Made by a program: the position numbers and the translations under genes. This document shows positions 50,644 through 63,828 of a DNA stretch of 64,000 nt, one piece after another (position 1 is the stretch's first letter; each line of letters opens with the position of its first letter). Below the pieces are notes generated by a model. It was not told the origin of the DNA, searched no databases, and was given only the letters and a program-made list of their open reading frames with translations. Source of the stretch: Theocolax elegans. Lineage: Eukaryota > Arthropoda > Insecta > Hymenoptera > Cerocephalidae. The DNA is taken from NCBI GenBank assembly GCA_026168455.1, contig CM047426.1, positions 82,239,986 through 82,303,985 on the forward strand, read 5' to 3'.

Positions 50644-53600
50644 CTACTTTGCGATAAGTTCTATATTATTTTTTCCTATAATCCTCTTAATTTCGTTTTC
50701 TTCTAGCTCTGCTGAAAGGCCAACACGTTCAATGGGCATCCGCATTCGTCGGAGGTACGTAATTTCGGTTCTTCCTGATGCGACTGCCCCGTCAAAAATA
50801 TCTTCTGGCGGGCAAGGGTGGTCATGGCTCCTCGCTGTTTGCTGCTGAAAAATAGAAAATTGGTCACATAAAGATTTGAGGAACGCCGCAATTACAAGAG
50901 TTGATTTTAAATGAAAATTGATTAACGTTGTTTCCAAATTTTATAATAACAAATATATAATTCAGTTATAGAATAAGTATGTAAAATGTAGTAATTTAAC
51001 ATTCTTGTTATTTCTACCTGGTCAGGATGATTTTTGAGCGAATTCGTGAAGAATGTCGCAGGCCATCTCGAGATCGTTCCTCGTGATACCGAGAGCTCGT
51101 ATAACCGCATCCTGAGCGAACCCAAGAGCCATCAACCTCGAGATGTGCTCGACGTTAATGTTCTCGTAGGCGGCGGTTTCGGTTGTCTTTGGTATTGGTC
51201 TACCACTCTCGTCTTTGCCCTTCATCAGTGCCGTTAGACGAGCTTTATTAACCTGTTAAATGTATTCATTGTTCAGTGAGTACTTTCGATCAAAATACAA
51301 GTAATAATCTATAAATACCAAAATATGCGATTGATAATCAAAAATATGAGCAACCGTAATTTTAAACTGAAACTAAATTTACATAAATAATTTTTAATTA
51401 TATTGAGCATAACATTCCAATATCTATAGTATTAAAAATATTAAATCGACCGAATAATTTTATAACTAACAAAATTTAAATATCTTTTTTTTATTGTTAA
51501 TCAAATCTGAATATAAACCTCTAAATTAATGTTCTTGACAACGTGCTGCTTGGTGCCAGGAATAATTATGGTATTTTCATAAAGATGATCCTGTTTAGGC
51601 GCTCCAGAACCAGAATCCTTGAGACCTTTTGGTGGCCGGGGTACTGGTACAGGAGGCGGTATAGGAATCGACGGTATCGAGGTCGACGATTGTGCTTGCA
51701 ACGATAACCTCGATCCCGATTTTTCCGGTAACGCTGGAGGCGTCGATCTTTGTAGCCTCGTGCTATGTGGTCGAATTACCGCTGGAGGCACTGGCGATGG
51801 CGACGATGCTCGATGTAGCATGTCGTACCTTGCTTCTGTGTTCGCTGTGATTACAAATGCACGATCAATTGATTGAACGATTTATTCGTTGACATCTCAG
51901 ATTCGTATAAACGATGTATTCCCATACCTTTGTTGTTCTGCATATTGTCACTAGCGGACAGAATTACTGTGACGGGAGGTGGCGCCGAAGGCTGTTGAAC
52001 TTGAGGAGGTGGAGGTGCATTTTCTTTAGGCACGGTGAGATGCCTGCCGTTCCTGAGGTGGCTATTCGAGGTAGGCGAAGGTGAGGAGCGTCGAGGTGGT
52101 AATGGTGGGCTTGGTACGATTCGCCTCGATGGTATTGGCGATGTTGCCGGCGAAGAATCTTCTTCGTCGTCCGTATCGTTTGACAGCGAGTTCCCGTTTA
52201 TCAGCTCCATTATTGCCTGTAAACACATTTTAATCCATCCTCACTGATACTCTAATTTTTTATTTTTTCTATTTAATATTTGATTGTATCAACCGTTCTT
52301 TCGAACGATCTTTCACTTTTTATTTATTGGATCATTTTTATTTAATTTAAGTACAATTTCACGTAAATATTTCTATCCTATTTACATTTTTATATATTTT
52401 TTTCTGCCATTATTTAAAAATAAGTAAATTAATAATTCATTGTTGAAAGTGAAATCTTTGTAAGGTATATACTATATTTTTTTATTGTTATCCACAAAAT
52501 GAAATAATGTGTATTACAACATCAAAAATCAAGATTCATTTTGTCCAACAATATTTTTTATTTAATTTTTTGCAAAAGACAAGTAACACAATAAATAATA
52601 CGTATAAAAAAATAAAACTTGCAGAAGCTTGTAAGCGGAATAGCAAAAATGAAATCCATGACGGCGTTTCACTTACCTTGACATAATCAAAACGAATTAG
52701 CCTTCCATTGACTTCAGCTTACGGAGATTTTTTTTCGATTGATTAGTTCAGTTCATGCAGATAGAGTAGGTATACAGTTGATTTATCCATTGTGAACGAC
52801 ACGATGAAATAATAATGTTACATAAAAGGGAGTGATAAAAAATCATGCAAACAAGACAAAAAAGGAAGCGTTACTCAAAACTAAACGATGTCAACTCTTT
52901 CATTCGAAATATTTATATATACTTTATATCCATTGCGTTATTCGTAAATATTGTAACTTGTAACGATTTATAGAAAATTTTTAATTACAATAGGGTAATT
53001 AATGAAAAAACTGAAATAACTTAAATTTAATGTTAACATACACATTTTTATTCAAAAAATTGTTTTTATTTGCCTAATACTTTACAGTAAATAAAAAAGG
53101 ATTTATTAGCGCTAGACATTAGGTTTCGCTGTTTAAAAAAATTACCTAATTCGTGTGCCATTTTTGTTATACATGGCAAGGAAATAAAAGAACCTAAGTC
53201 GAGCTGTACACTTTAATCATTGCACAAATAACAAACATTATTTTTTATTTCAGCTTAATTTTTCTTAGAGATATTAATCTTGCGCACACCGAATAAAATT
53301 AGCTAGTTTTTTTGTTATCCTTCATTTATACCGTAAATCGTAAAATAAAATATAAAATCATTTCGAAATGATGCATAAAAACAATTGATAAAACATTCAC
53401 TTTTTTCCTGCAAATACACAAAGTGTGTAATTTTTTCATACTGAATATGCAAATACATATTTTTAGTTTACAAATCGAACCAACAAAACATAATATTTAA
53501 TTGTATATGTACAAATGTTCTTACGTATTTCGCGACTTACAACTACGCTTTAATCTAATTTTTCTGTTATTTGTGCAAAAAAGGATAAGAGAGAGAGAGA

Positions 53601-56600
53601 AAGAAAGAGAGAAAGACAGTCAGAGAGAGCAAAAAAGATAATAAAAATCGTAATCATCCGATACAACTGTACTGGCGCATATCTATTTATAATATAAATA
53701 GTATCTTAGGAGTTAAACTCCACAATGGAATACCCTCATTTTTTTGTATATATTTTATTTATATATAACTACAATTCTTATCGAATCAATATAAATTAAT
53801 TTTTTTAGCACGTAATTTTGGTTTATTCCAAATAATATCAAATATGGTGCCAACAACAATTATTTTCATTTTTTTAATATTATGAAATGAATTTGCTTTT
53901 AAATTTGTAATTATTAAAAAATATTACCAATGTATAAAATAATAAAATAGATTGCTTCTTGTTATTGATACGTGAAGCGTACGATTATAAACGATATGCG
54001 TGTCGTATTTAAATTATCCGATCGCCAGTTTTGTGTGTAAACTTTGGCCGGTCGCTACTTATGTTAAGTAGATAAGACTCTACGTCATTCAAGTTTCACG
54101 TATACGAATTTGCTACATGCTACAAATATTTCTTTTTATAAAAGTATCGCTTTTTATTCATAACGGATTTGTTATTTATATGTATACTTTCCTGTCCCTG
54201 CTTTATTTAATAAGTAATAAGTGCCAGCAAATAAATAATATATATTCTCATAAATTGTTCACATTTTCAGAAAACTAATAATTTCACAAACAACCAAATA
54301 CTTAACGTTTAACCGTTAATTTCAAAAATAAAAATTTTTATTTTAATAAATCAGCAAAGATATTATATTTACACATGGTTATTTCTTTTGTTATTAACTA
54401 ATAATTTACAAATATAAATTTTTACAAGTATATAATTATAAATTTATACAAATATAATGCAATTTTCTATATCTACTATACGTCAAAGTATAATTCTAAT
54501 ATTCATTTATAAGTAGTTGTAACTAAGCGTATATATATGCAAAATTTTATAAGCATTTTTAATAAATAGATTATTTCATATTTAAAAATATGAACAACTC
54601 TAAGAATAAAGTACTACTATTATATTTGCTTATTAAAGAATATAAAATAGCTTAATGCCAATGTGTACTTTATTCAGAATTATCCACATAAACATTTACA
54701 TGCAAAGCGTACTGCTATTGTTAGATAAGCATTCAATAACATTCTTTTGCGTTAAATGTAAAACATGATTGCTTTTGAATTGTTTTCCTTTCTTTAAGGT
54801 AAAATGAAAAAGGCTTCAGTAATATGTATAAACAAGTTAAATATTTGATTGTTTGTATAAGAAAAACTAATTACAATACAATACAACGTAAGCAAAGAAA
54901 ATATTAATTTTCTTACACAAATTAGCACTGTTTTCGCTGCAAAAAATATGTGAAATAGCTCGCAAAACAAAGCTCATGGCGGCGATAAAAGGCTCTTTCT
55001 TATTTTAACGAAATGATTCCGGAGAAACCTACTTTATAGTACATCTCCATCGACGCGAAGATTATCACATAGATTTGATCAAATTATAAGAGAAAATTTA
55101 AGAAAGCACTTCTTAAACTTACATTTTCTCCCAAAAATTATTGAAAAAATTTTTTTTCACAATATTTAAAGATTTACGCAAATAATTTGAATTAGATAAT
55201 TTAGATATTAACTTTATTGTTAAAACATATCTATATTTCTTTACGCGTGCGTTTAAATTACTAAATTACTATAATTAAATATTTATGGAAATTCAACGAT
55301 TTTTAAATTTACAAATCAATTGTGTGTGTGTATATATATATCTTGTCATAAATAGATTACAAGGGGCAATAAAAGTTGAATTATCTATACGTTATAGATA
55401 AGAGTTATGTCGATTCGTACTTTTTTTGGCCACTTACACGTCACATTGATAAATGTGGCAAGATTTAATTAAAAAGCATAAACAATACTTTCTCTTACTC
55501 TGTATGTTTATTTTCTCGTTCCCTTGATGAATTTAAACCGAGTGAGGCAACACTATGATGATGATACTGCTGAAATGGACACTTTTCGAACTATGTAGAA
55601 TTGGTTGCTGTTATTCTTTTTTACAGATTTGTCAGAAACGAATTACAGATATATTTATCGTAATATTAATTTACTTTTTAATCTGAGTATTGTAAATATT
55701 AATGAAAATTATAGTATCAATAAATGGAAATTTATGTATTCAAGAACTTGGTAAAATATCAAAAAGATCTTAATTAAGCTAATATAAGATACTATTTCTA
55801 TTCTGATTGTCATATTTGTTCTTGAATAATTTTTATTATATAAACAATTAAATGCCAATGATTAATATATCTTGAAAATAAGTTATATTTTTTGTGTATA
55901 ACTAATTAAAATCAATAATACACCGTCTACATAACATTTTGCAAACTATATGCAAATTAAATTATCGAGTAAGAACAATTAACATTGAAACATGAAAGAA
56001 ATAACTTAACTTTTGAAATAATAAAAATCATACATTATATTGTAATAAAAAACATATGCACATAATAGGTTGCATACAATTAGTGCCAAATAAAATATGT
56101 ACTACATACATAATTGCCTAAACTACTAAGAATGAAAATACCAACTGTCGGTCTACTTCAAAAAGTGCCCACTCGCAGTGGGATGAATACACACGAGAAT
56201 AAAAGTAAAAAAGGTACATAGCAAAAAGTAGGAGTTAGGAAGAACATGTAAAAAAATAGAATACTATTTTTTTATCTGGCACGCGATCGCCTTGTGCTAA
56301 AATTAATAATGTTCTCTGAACACAGGCGGGCGCGTTTGCGCAGGCAACAATCACACAAATAGAGACATACAGACGTATATGAGACGTGATTAGAAGAAAA
56401 AAATGTATGTATGCTTGGCTAGTATTGTTTCTGTTTCATGGTTTTTTTTGAGAGTCCTAGTCGGATACCTCGGTGTCGGGGTCTAAATCCCTCGTTGGCG
56501 TCGAGGCATTACTCGCTGTTGCCGATTGAGCGCCTGGTCGATGCGTTCGTCTAGGATCGAACGGATCTACGACGATTTGCTCGGTACCTTTGATTTCCGC

Positions 56601-56633
56601 ACGGCAGAACGGACAGCCTTGACCTTCCGAGTC
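50644..56633 (-). CDS. Cbl: Cbl E3 ubiquitin ligase, 3' exons (left arm)
   Basis: Cbl ubiquitinates activated receptor tyrosine kinases. On the minus strand: 56,633-56,469 (second half of the [20 protein letters not shown], then linker); 52,216-51,928 and 51,844-51,519 (Pro/Ser-rich SH3-binding region, with [18 protein letters not shown] and a YENT motif); 51,252-51,018 (UBA domain, [20 protein letters not shown]); 50,844-50,644 (C-terminal tail ending ELIAK). Without splicing at GAG|GTATCC (56,469) translation stops at 56,457, giving a short form with no Pro-rich or UBA part. The UBA exon has one extra A (CAAAAATCATCC against CAAAATCATCC in the other arm), making it 235 instead of 234 nt and causing a premature stop in this copy. 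The N-terminal tyrosine-kinase-binding exons are absent, and the preceding RING exon lies in the loop on the other strand. Confidence 0.88.
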
Positions 56634-57148
56634 CTGACGAGAAGTATTTAAAGGTTAATGACTTTCAATAAAATGCAATATAATGGTACTTAATGGTTAT
56701 CATATAAATTTCAAAGCAAATAATTAAGTGTTTTTTGTGTTATAATCAATTTGGTATCAAGATTAATGATGAAAAATTAATCATAATAATACAAGAGCAC
56801 TACCTATAATGAAATGTTACACAGATTTAAAAATCTAAAATAATTTTTTGTAACCGCATTTTTAATAAATATTCAAGTGAATTACGTAAAAAGTAATTGA
56901 AGATTGTTACGTAAAACGATAATTAAAGCAGGATAAAAACTAACTTGTAAAATACATAAAATAAAAAAAATGTCTTTATTTATAAAGTAAACCATTAAAT
57001 TATTGTTTTGCAACGATGTGGAAATGGAAAACCGTGCTACTCTTAATAGTCTTCGGTAAGTACAATTTAATTAAATATTGTACAAGTATGGCATTACTTT
57101 TAATCGAATTATTTATCGACAAAATAATAATGAAACCTTGACTATATA
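50841..57148 (-). repeat. Left arm of the >=6.3 kb Cbl palindrome
   Basis: Reverse complement of 57,694-64,000 with scattered small indels. The match ends at 57,148 (ACTATATA). On the left, the repeat may extend further than 50,841, because the other arm is cut by the window end. Confidence 0.93.
52217..56456. other. Large Cbl intron (left arm)
   Basis: About 4.2 kb of AT-rich sequence between the RING/linker exon and the Pro-rich exons; no coding exon seen. It includes the 3' UTR of the short isoform just left of 56,457 and a (GA)n repeat at about 53,590-53,633. The same intron appears inverted at 58,386-62,637. Confidence 0.6.
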
Positions 57149-57693
57149 ATAATTATGTCAATTTAAAAAAAAAAAAATTTCTATTAAGTATTTTAAAAAA
57201 TTCAATCTTTCGACTCGTCGTGTATTTATATAAGTATGAAGAAATGAGTAGATATTTTATAAGAATTCGTTCGTATACAGTTTTAGAATATAATGTTATT
57301 GTTGTTGTTCGACAGTTATCTGTATCCGGATGGACGTAACATAAACCCGGACCTGACGTGGGCGGTTCAGCCAACGCCAGAGGAACACATAAAGGTCACC
57401 GCGGAACAGTACGAGCTTTACTGCGAAATGGGCAGTACGTTCCAGCTGTGTAAAATATGTGCCGAACACGACAAAGACGTTCGAATAGAGCCCTGTGGAC
57501 ACTTACTTTGCACGCCATGCCTCACTGCTTGGCAGGTAGCAGTGCTTTTTCTACATTCTATATATCAATTACAAAATATCCATAAATTTTTAATCGACAC
57601 CTAATATTCAATACCCTATCTTGTCAACATTTATTTAGTATTAAAACTATTTTAAATTTTTATAACTCGCTCAATTTTATCATTGGCAATTAG
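57149..57693 (+). other. 545 bp loop of the Cbl palindrome
   Basis: The unique sequence between the two inverted arms. It contains the single RING exon described separately and AT-rich intron on both sides. Confidence 0.9.
57316..57535 (+). CDS. Cbl: Cbl exon: end of kinase-binding domain, linker and first half of RING
   Basis: Acceptor GACAG at 57,315 and donor CAG|GTAGCA at 57,535. It encodes [15 protein letters not shown] (end of the SH2-like part), the linker helix ([16 protein letters not shown]) with the tyrosines used in Cbl activation, and the first zinc ligands of the RING (CKICAEHD...[14 protein letters not shown]). It joins in frame to the exon at 58,209. This is its only copy in the window, in the palindrome loop, oriented with the right arm. 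The exons that should precede it are not to its left; the inverted arm is there instead. Confidence 0.93.
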
Positions 57694-58208
57694 TATATAG
57701 TCAAGGATTTCATTATTATTTTGTCGATAAATAATTCGATTAAAAGTAATGCCATACTGTACAATATTTAATTAAATTGTACTTACCGAAGACTATTAAG
57801 AGTAGCACGGTTTTCCATTTCCACATCGTTGCAAAACAATAATTTAATGGTTTACTTTATAAATAAAGCATTTTTTTTTATTTTATGTATTTTACAAGTT
57901 AGTTTTTATCCTGCTTTAATTATCGTTTTACGTAACAATCTTCAATTACTGTTTTACGTAATTCACTTGAATATTTATTAAAAATGCGGTTACAAAAAAT
58001 TATTTTAGATTTTTAAATCTCGTGTAACATTTTATAGGTAGTGCTCTTGTATTATTATGATTAATTTTTCATCATTAATCTTGATACCAAATTGATTATA
58101 ACACAAAAAACACTTAATTATTTGCTTTGAAATTTATATGATAACCATTAAGTACCATTATATTGCATTTTATATGAAAGTCATTAACCTTTAAATACTT
58201 CTCGTCAG

Positions 58209-61200
58209 GACTCGGAAGGTCAAGGCTGTCCGTTCTGCCGTGCGGAAATCAAAGGTACCGAGCAAATCGTCGTAGATCCGTTCGATCCTAGACGAACGCA
58301 TCGACCAGGCGCTCAATCGGCAACAGCGAGTAATGCCTCGACGCCAACGAGGGATTTAGACCCCGACACCGAGGTATCCGACTAGGACTCTCAAAAAAAA
58401 CCATGAAACAGAAACAATCTAGCCAAGCATACATACATTTTTTTTTCTAATCACGTCTCATATACGTCTGTATGTCTCTATTTTGTGATTGTTGCCTGCG
58501 CAAACGCGCCCGCCTGTGTTCAGAGAACATTATTAATTTTAGCACAAGGCGATCGCGTGCCAGATAAAAAATAGTATTCTATTTTTTACATGTTCTTCCT
58601 AACTCCTACTTTTTGCTATGTACCTTTTTTACTTTTATTCTCGTGTGTATTCATCCCACTGCGAGTGGGCACTTTTTGAAGTAGACCGACAGTTGGTATT
58701 TTCATTCTTAGTAGTTTAGGCAATTATGTATGTAGTACATATTTTATTTGGCACTAATTGTATGCAACCTATTATGTGCATATGTTTTTTATTACAATAT
58801 AATGTATGATTTTATTATTTCAAAAGTTAAGTTATTTCTTTCATGTTTCAATGTTAATTGTTCTTACTCGATAATTTAATTTGCATATAGTTTGCAAAAT
58901 GTTATGTAGACGGTGTATTATTGATTTTAATTAGTTATACACAAAAAATATAACTTATTTTCAAGATATATTAATCATTGGCATTTAATTTTATATAATA
59001 AAATTATTCAAGAACAAATATGACAATCAGAAATAGAAATAGTATCTTATATTAGCTTATTAAGATCTTTTTGATATTTTACAAGTTCTTGAATACATAA
59101 ATTTCCATTTATTGATACTATAATTTTCATTAATATTTACAATTCTCAGATTAAAAAGTAAATTAATATTACGATAAATATTCTGTAATTCGTTTCTGAC
59201 AAATCTGTAAAAAAGAATAACAGCAACCAATTCTACATAGTTCGAAAAGTGTCCATTTCAGCAGTATCATCATCATAGTGTTGCCTCACTCGGTTTAAAT
59301 TCATCAAGGGAACGAGAAAATAAACATACAGAGTAAGAGAAAGTATTGTTTATGCTTTTAATTAAATCTTGCCACATTTATCAATGTGACGTGTAAGTGG
59401 CCAAAAAAGTACGAATCGACATAACTCTTATCTATAACGTATAGATAATTCAACTTTTATTGCCTTGTAATCTATTTATGACAAGATATATATATATACA
59501 CACACAATTGATTTGTAAATTTAAAAATCGTTGAATTTCCATAAATATTTAATTATAGTAATTTAGTAATTTAAACGCACGCGTAAAGAAATATAGATAT
59601 GTTTTAACAATAAAGTTAATATCTAAATTATCTAATTCAAATTATTGCGTAAATCTTTAAATATTGTGAAAAAAAATTTTTTCAATAATTTTTGGGAGAA
59701 AATGTAAGTTTAAGAAGTGCTTTCTTAAATTTTCTCTTATAATTTGATCAAATCTATGTGATTCTTCGCGTCGATGGAGATGTACTATAAAGTAGGTTTC
59801 TCCGGAATCATTTCGTTAAAATAAGAAAGAGCCTTTTATCGCCGCCATGAGCTTTGTTTTGCGAGCTATTTCACATATTTTTTGCAGCGAAAACAGTGCT
59901 AATTTGTGTAAGAAAATTACTATTTTCTTTGCTTACGTTGTATTGTATTGTAATTAGTTTTTCTTATACAAACAATCAAATATTTAACTTTTTATACATA
60001 TTACTGAAGCCTTTTTCATTTTACCTTAAAGAAAGGAAAACAATTCAAAAGCAATCATGTTTTACATTTAACGCAAAAGAATGTTATTGAATGCTTATCT
60101 AACAATAGCAGTACGCTTTGCATGCAAATGTTTATGTGGATAATTCTGAATAAAGTACACATTGGCATTAAGCTATTTTATATTCTTTAATAAGCAAATA
60201 TAATAGTAGTACTTTATTCTTAGAGTTGTTCATATTTTTAAATATGAAATAATCTATTTATTAAAAATGCTTATAAAAATTTTGCATATATATACGCTTA
60301 GTTACAACTACTTATAAATGAATATTAGAATTATACTTTGACGTATAGTAGATATAGAAAATTGCATTATATTTGTATAAATTTATGATTATATACTTGT
60401 AAAAATTTATATTTGTAAATTATTAGTTATTAACAAAAGAAATAACCATGTGTAAATTATATCTTTGCTGATTTATTAAAATAAAAATTTTTATTTTTTG
60501 AAATTAACGGTTAAAATGTTAAGTATTTGTTTTTGTGAAATTATTAGTTTTTCTGAAAATGTGAACAATTTATGAGAATATATATTATTTATTTGCTGGC
60601 ACTTATTACTTATTAAATAAAGCAGGGACAGGAAAGTATACATATAAATAACAAAATCCGTTATGAATAAAAACGATACTTTTATAAAAAGAAATATTTG
60701 TAGCATGTAGCAAATTCGTATACGTGAAACTTGAATGACGTAGAGTCTTATCTACTTAACATAAGTAGCGACCGGCCAAAGTTTACACACAAAACTGGCG
60801 ATCGGATAATTTAAATACGACACGCATATCGTTTATAATCGTACGCTTCACGTATCATAACAAGAAGCAATCTATTTTTATTTTATACATTGGTAATATT
60901 TTTTAATAATTACAAATTTTAAAGCAAATTCATTTCATAATATTAAAAAAATGAAAATAATTGTTGTTGGCACCATATTTGATATTATTTGGAATAAACC
61001 AAAATTACGTGCTAAAAAATTAATTTATATTGATTCGATAAGAATTGTAGTTATATATAAATAAATATATACAAAAAAATGAGGTATTCCATTGTGGAGT
61101 TTAACTCCTAAGATACTATTTATATTATAAATAGATATGCGCCAGTACAGTTGTATCGGATGATTACGATTTTTATTATCTTTTTTGCTCTCTCTGACTG

Positions 61201-63828
61201 TCTTTCTCTCTTCGTTCTCTCTCTCTCTTAGTCCTTATTTGCACAAAGAACAGAAAAATTAGATTAAAGCGTAGTTGTAAGTCGCGAAATACGTAAGAAC
61301 ATTTGTACATATACAATTAAATATATGTTTTGTTGGTTCGATTTGTAAACTAAAAATATGTATTTGCATATTCAGTATGAAAAAATTACACACTTTGTGT
61401 ATTTGCAGGAAAAAATTAAATGTTTTATCAATTGTTTTTATGCTATCATTTCGAAATGATTTTTATTTTATTTTACGATTTACGGTGTAAATGAAGGATA
61501 ACAAAAAAACTAGCTAATTTTATTCGGTGTGCGCAAGATTAATATCTCTAAGAAAAATTAAGCTGAAATAAAAATAATGTTTGTTATTTGTGCAATGATT
61601 AAGTGTACAGCTCGACTTAGGTTCTTTTATTTCCTTGCCATGTATAACAAAAATGGCACACGAATTAGGTAATTTTTTTAAACAGCGAAACCTAATGTCT
61701 AGCGCTAATAATCCTTTTTTATTTACTGTAAAGTATTAGGCAAATAAAAAACAATTTTTTGAATAAAAATGTGTATGTTAACATTTAATTTAAGTTATTT
61801 CAGTTTTTCATTAATTACCCTATTGTAATTAAAAATTTTCTATAATCGTTACAAGTTACAATATTTACGAATAACGCAATGGATATAAGCCTTGACGAAT
61901 TAAAAAACAAAAATGCAAAAAAAAAGAAAGAAAAATCAATATTTCGAATGAAAGAGTTGACATCGTTTAGTGTTGAGTAACGCTTCCTTTTTTGTCTTGT
62001 TTGCATGATTTTTTATCACTCCCTTTTATGTAACATTATTATTTCATCGTGTCGTTCACAATGGATAAATCAACTGTATACCTACTCTATCTGCATGAAC
62101 TGAACTAATCAATCGAAAAAAAATCTCCGTAAGCTGAAGTCAATGGAAGGCTAATTCGTTTTGATTATGTCAAGGTAAGTGAAACGCCGTCATGGATTTT
62201 CATTTTTGCTATTCCGCTTACAAGCTTCTGCAAGTTTTATTTTTTTATACTTATTTTTTATTGTGTTTACTTGTCTTTTTGGCAAAAAATTAAATAAAAA
62301 ATATTGTTGGACAAAATGAATCTTGATTTTTGATGTTGTAGTTCACATTATTTCAATTTATGTGATAACAATGAAAAAAATAATAGTATACCTTACAAAG
62401 ATTTCACTTTCAACAATGAATTATTAATTTACTTCATTTTTAAATAATGGCAGAAAAAAATATATAAAAATGTAATAGGATAGAAATATTTACGTGAAAT
62501 TGTACTTAAATTAAATAAAAATGATCCAATAAATAAAAAGTAAAGATCGTTCGAAAGAACGGTTGATACAATCAAATATTAAATAGAAAAAATAAAAAAT
62601 TAGAGTATCAGTGAGGATGGATTAAATGTGTTTACAGGCAATAATGGAGCTGATAAACGGGAACTCGCTGTCAAACTGATACGGACGACGAGAAGATTCT
62701 TCGCCGGCAACATCGCCAATACCATCGAGGCGAATCGTACCAAGCCCACCATTACCACCTCGACGCTCCTCACCTTCGCCTACCTCGAATAGCCACCTCA
62801 GGAACGGCAGGCATCTCACCGTGCTAAAGAAAATGCACCTCCACCTCCTCAAGTTCAACAGCCTTCGGCGCCACCTCCCGTCACAGTAATTCTGTCCGCT
62901 AGTGACAATATGCAGAACAACAAAGGTATGGGAATAGATCGTTATACGAATCAGAGATGTCAAACGAATAAATCGTTCAATCAATTGATCGTGCATTTGT
63001 AATCACAGCGAACACAGAAGCAAGGTACGACATGCTGCATCGAGCATCGTCGCCATCGCCAGTGCCTCCAGCGGTAATTCGACCACATAGCACGAGGCTA
63101 CAAAGATCGACGCCTCCAGCGTTACCGGAAAAATCGGGATCGAGGTTATCGTTGCAAGCACAATCGTCGACCTCGATACCGTCGATTCCTATAACCGTCT
63201 CCTGTACCAGTGCCCCGGCCACCAAAAGGTCTCAAGGATTCTGTTCTGGAGCGCCTAACAGGATCATCTTTATGAAAATACCATAATTATTCTGGCACCA
63301 AGCAGCACGTTGTCAAGAACATAATTTAGAGGTTTATATTCAGATTTGATTAACAATAAAAAAATATCCTTAAATTTTGTTGCTTATCAAATTATTCGGT
63401 CGATATAATATTTTTAATACTATAGATATTGGAATGTTATGCTCAATATAATTAAAAATTATTTATGTAAATTTAGTTTAAGTTTAAAATTACGGTTGCT
63501 CATATTTTTGATTATCAATCGCATATTTTGGTATTTATAGTTTATTACTTGTATTTTGATCGAAGTACTCACTGAACAATGAATACATTTAACAGGTTAA
63601 TAAAGCTCGTCTAACGGCACTGATGAAGGGCAAAGACGAGAGTGGTAGACCGATACCAAAGACAACCGAAACTGCCGCCTACGAGAACATTAACGTCGAG
63701 CACTCTCGAGGTTGATGGCTCTTGGGTTCGCTCAGGATGCCGGTTATACGAGCTCTCGGTATCACGAGGACGATCTCGAGATGGCCTGCGACATTCTTCA
63801 CGAATTCGCTCAAAATCATCCTGACCAG
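58209..63828 (+). pseudogene. Cbl 3' exons, right-arm copy with several frameshifts
   Basis: Exons 58,209-58,373 (to 58,385 with the short-form stop), 62,638-62,925, 63,009-63,331 and 63,596-63,828 correspond to the left-arm exons. The RING/linker exon is intact and follows the loop RING exon in frame. The next three are broken: 288 instead of 289 nt (extra T in the LSND codons, one A lost soon after, one C lost before KENAP), 323 instead of 326 nt (several single-base changes), and 233 instead of 234 nt (two losses, one gain in the UBA). Where the left arm has its own error (UBA end), this copy keeps the right frame (EFAQNHPDQ). So only the short isoform could be read from this copy. Errors of an unpolished sequence are the likely cause. 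Confidence 0.82.
58386..62637. other. Large Cbl intron (right-arm copy)
   Basis: Inverted copy of 52,217-56,456: AT-rich, without exons. Open frames such as 59,854-60,090 and 60,491-60,706 are AT-driven noise. Confidence 0.6.

Noticed and set aside
51034..51237. Plus-strand frames opposite the Cbl UBA and Pro-rich exons (also 51,619-51,876 and 52,035-52,247)
   Set aside because: Shadows of the minus-strand Cbl exons, rich in Gly/Arg because the sense strand is Pro/Ser-rich.
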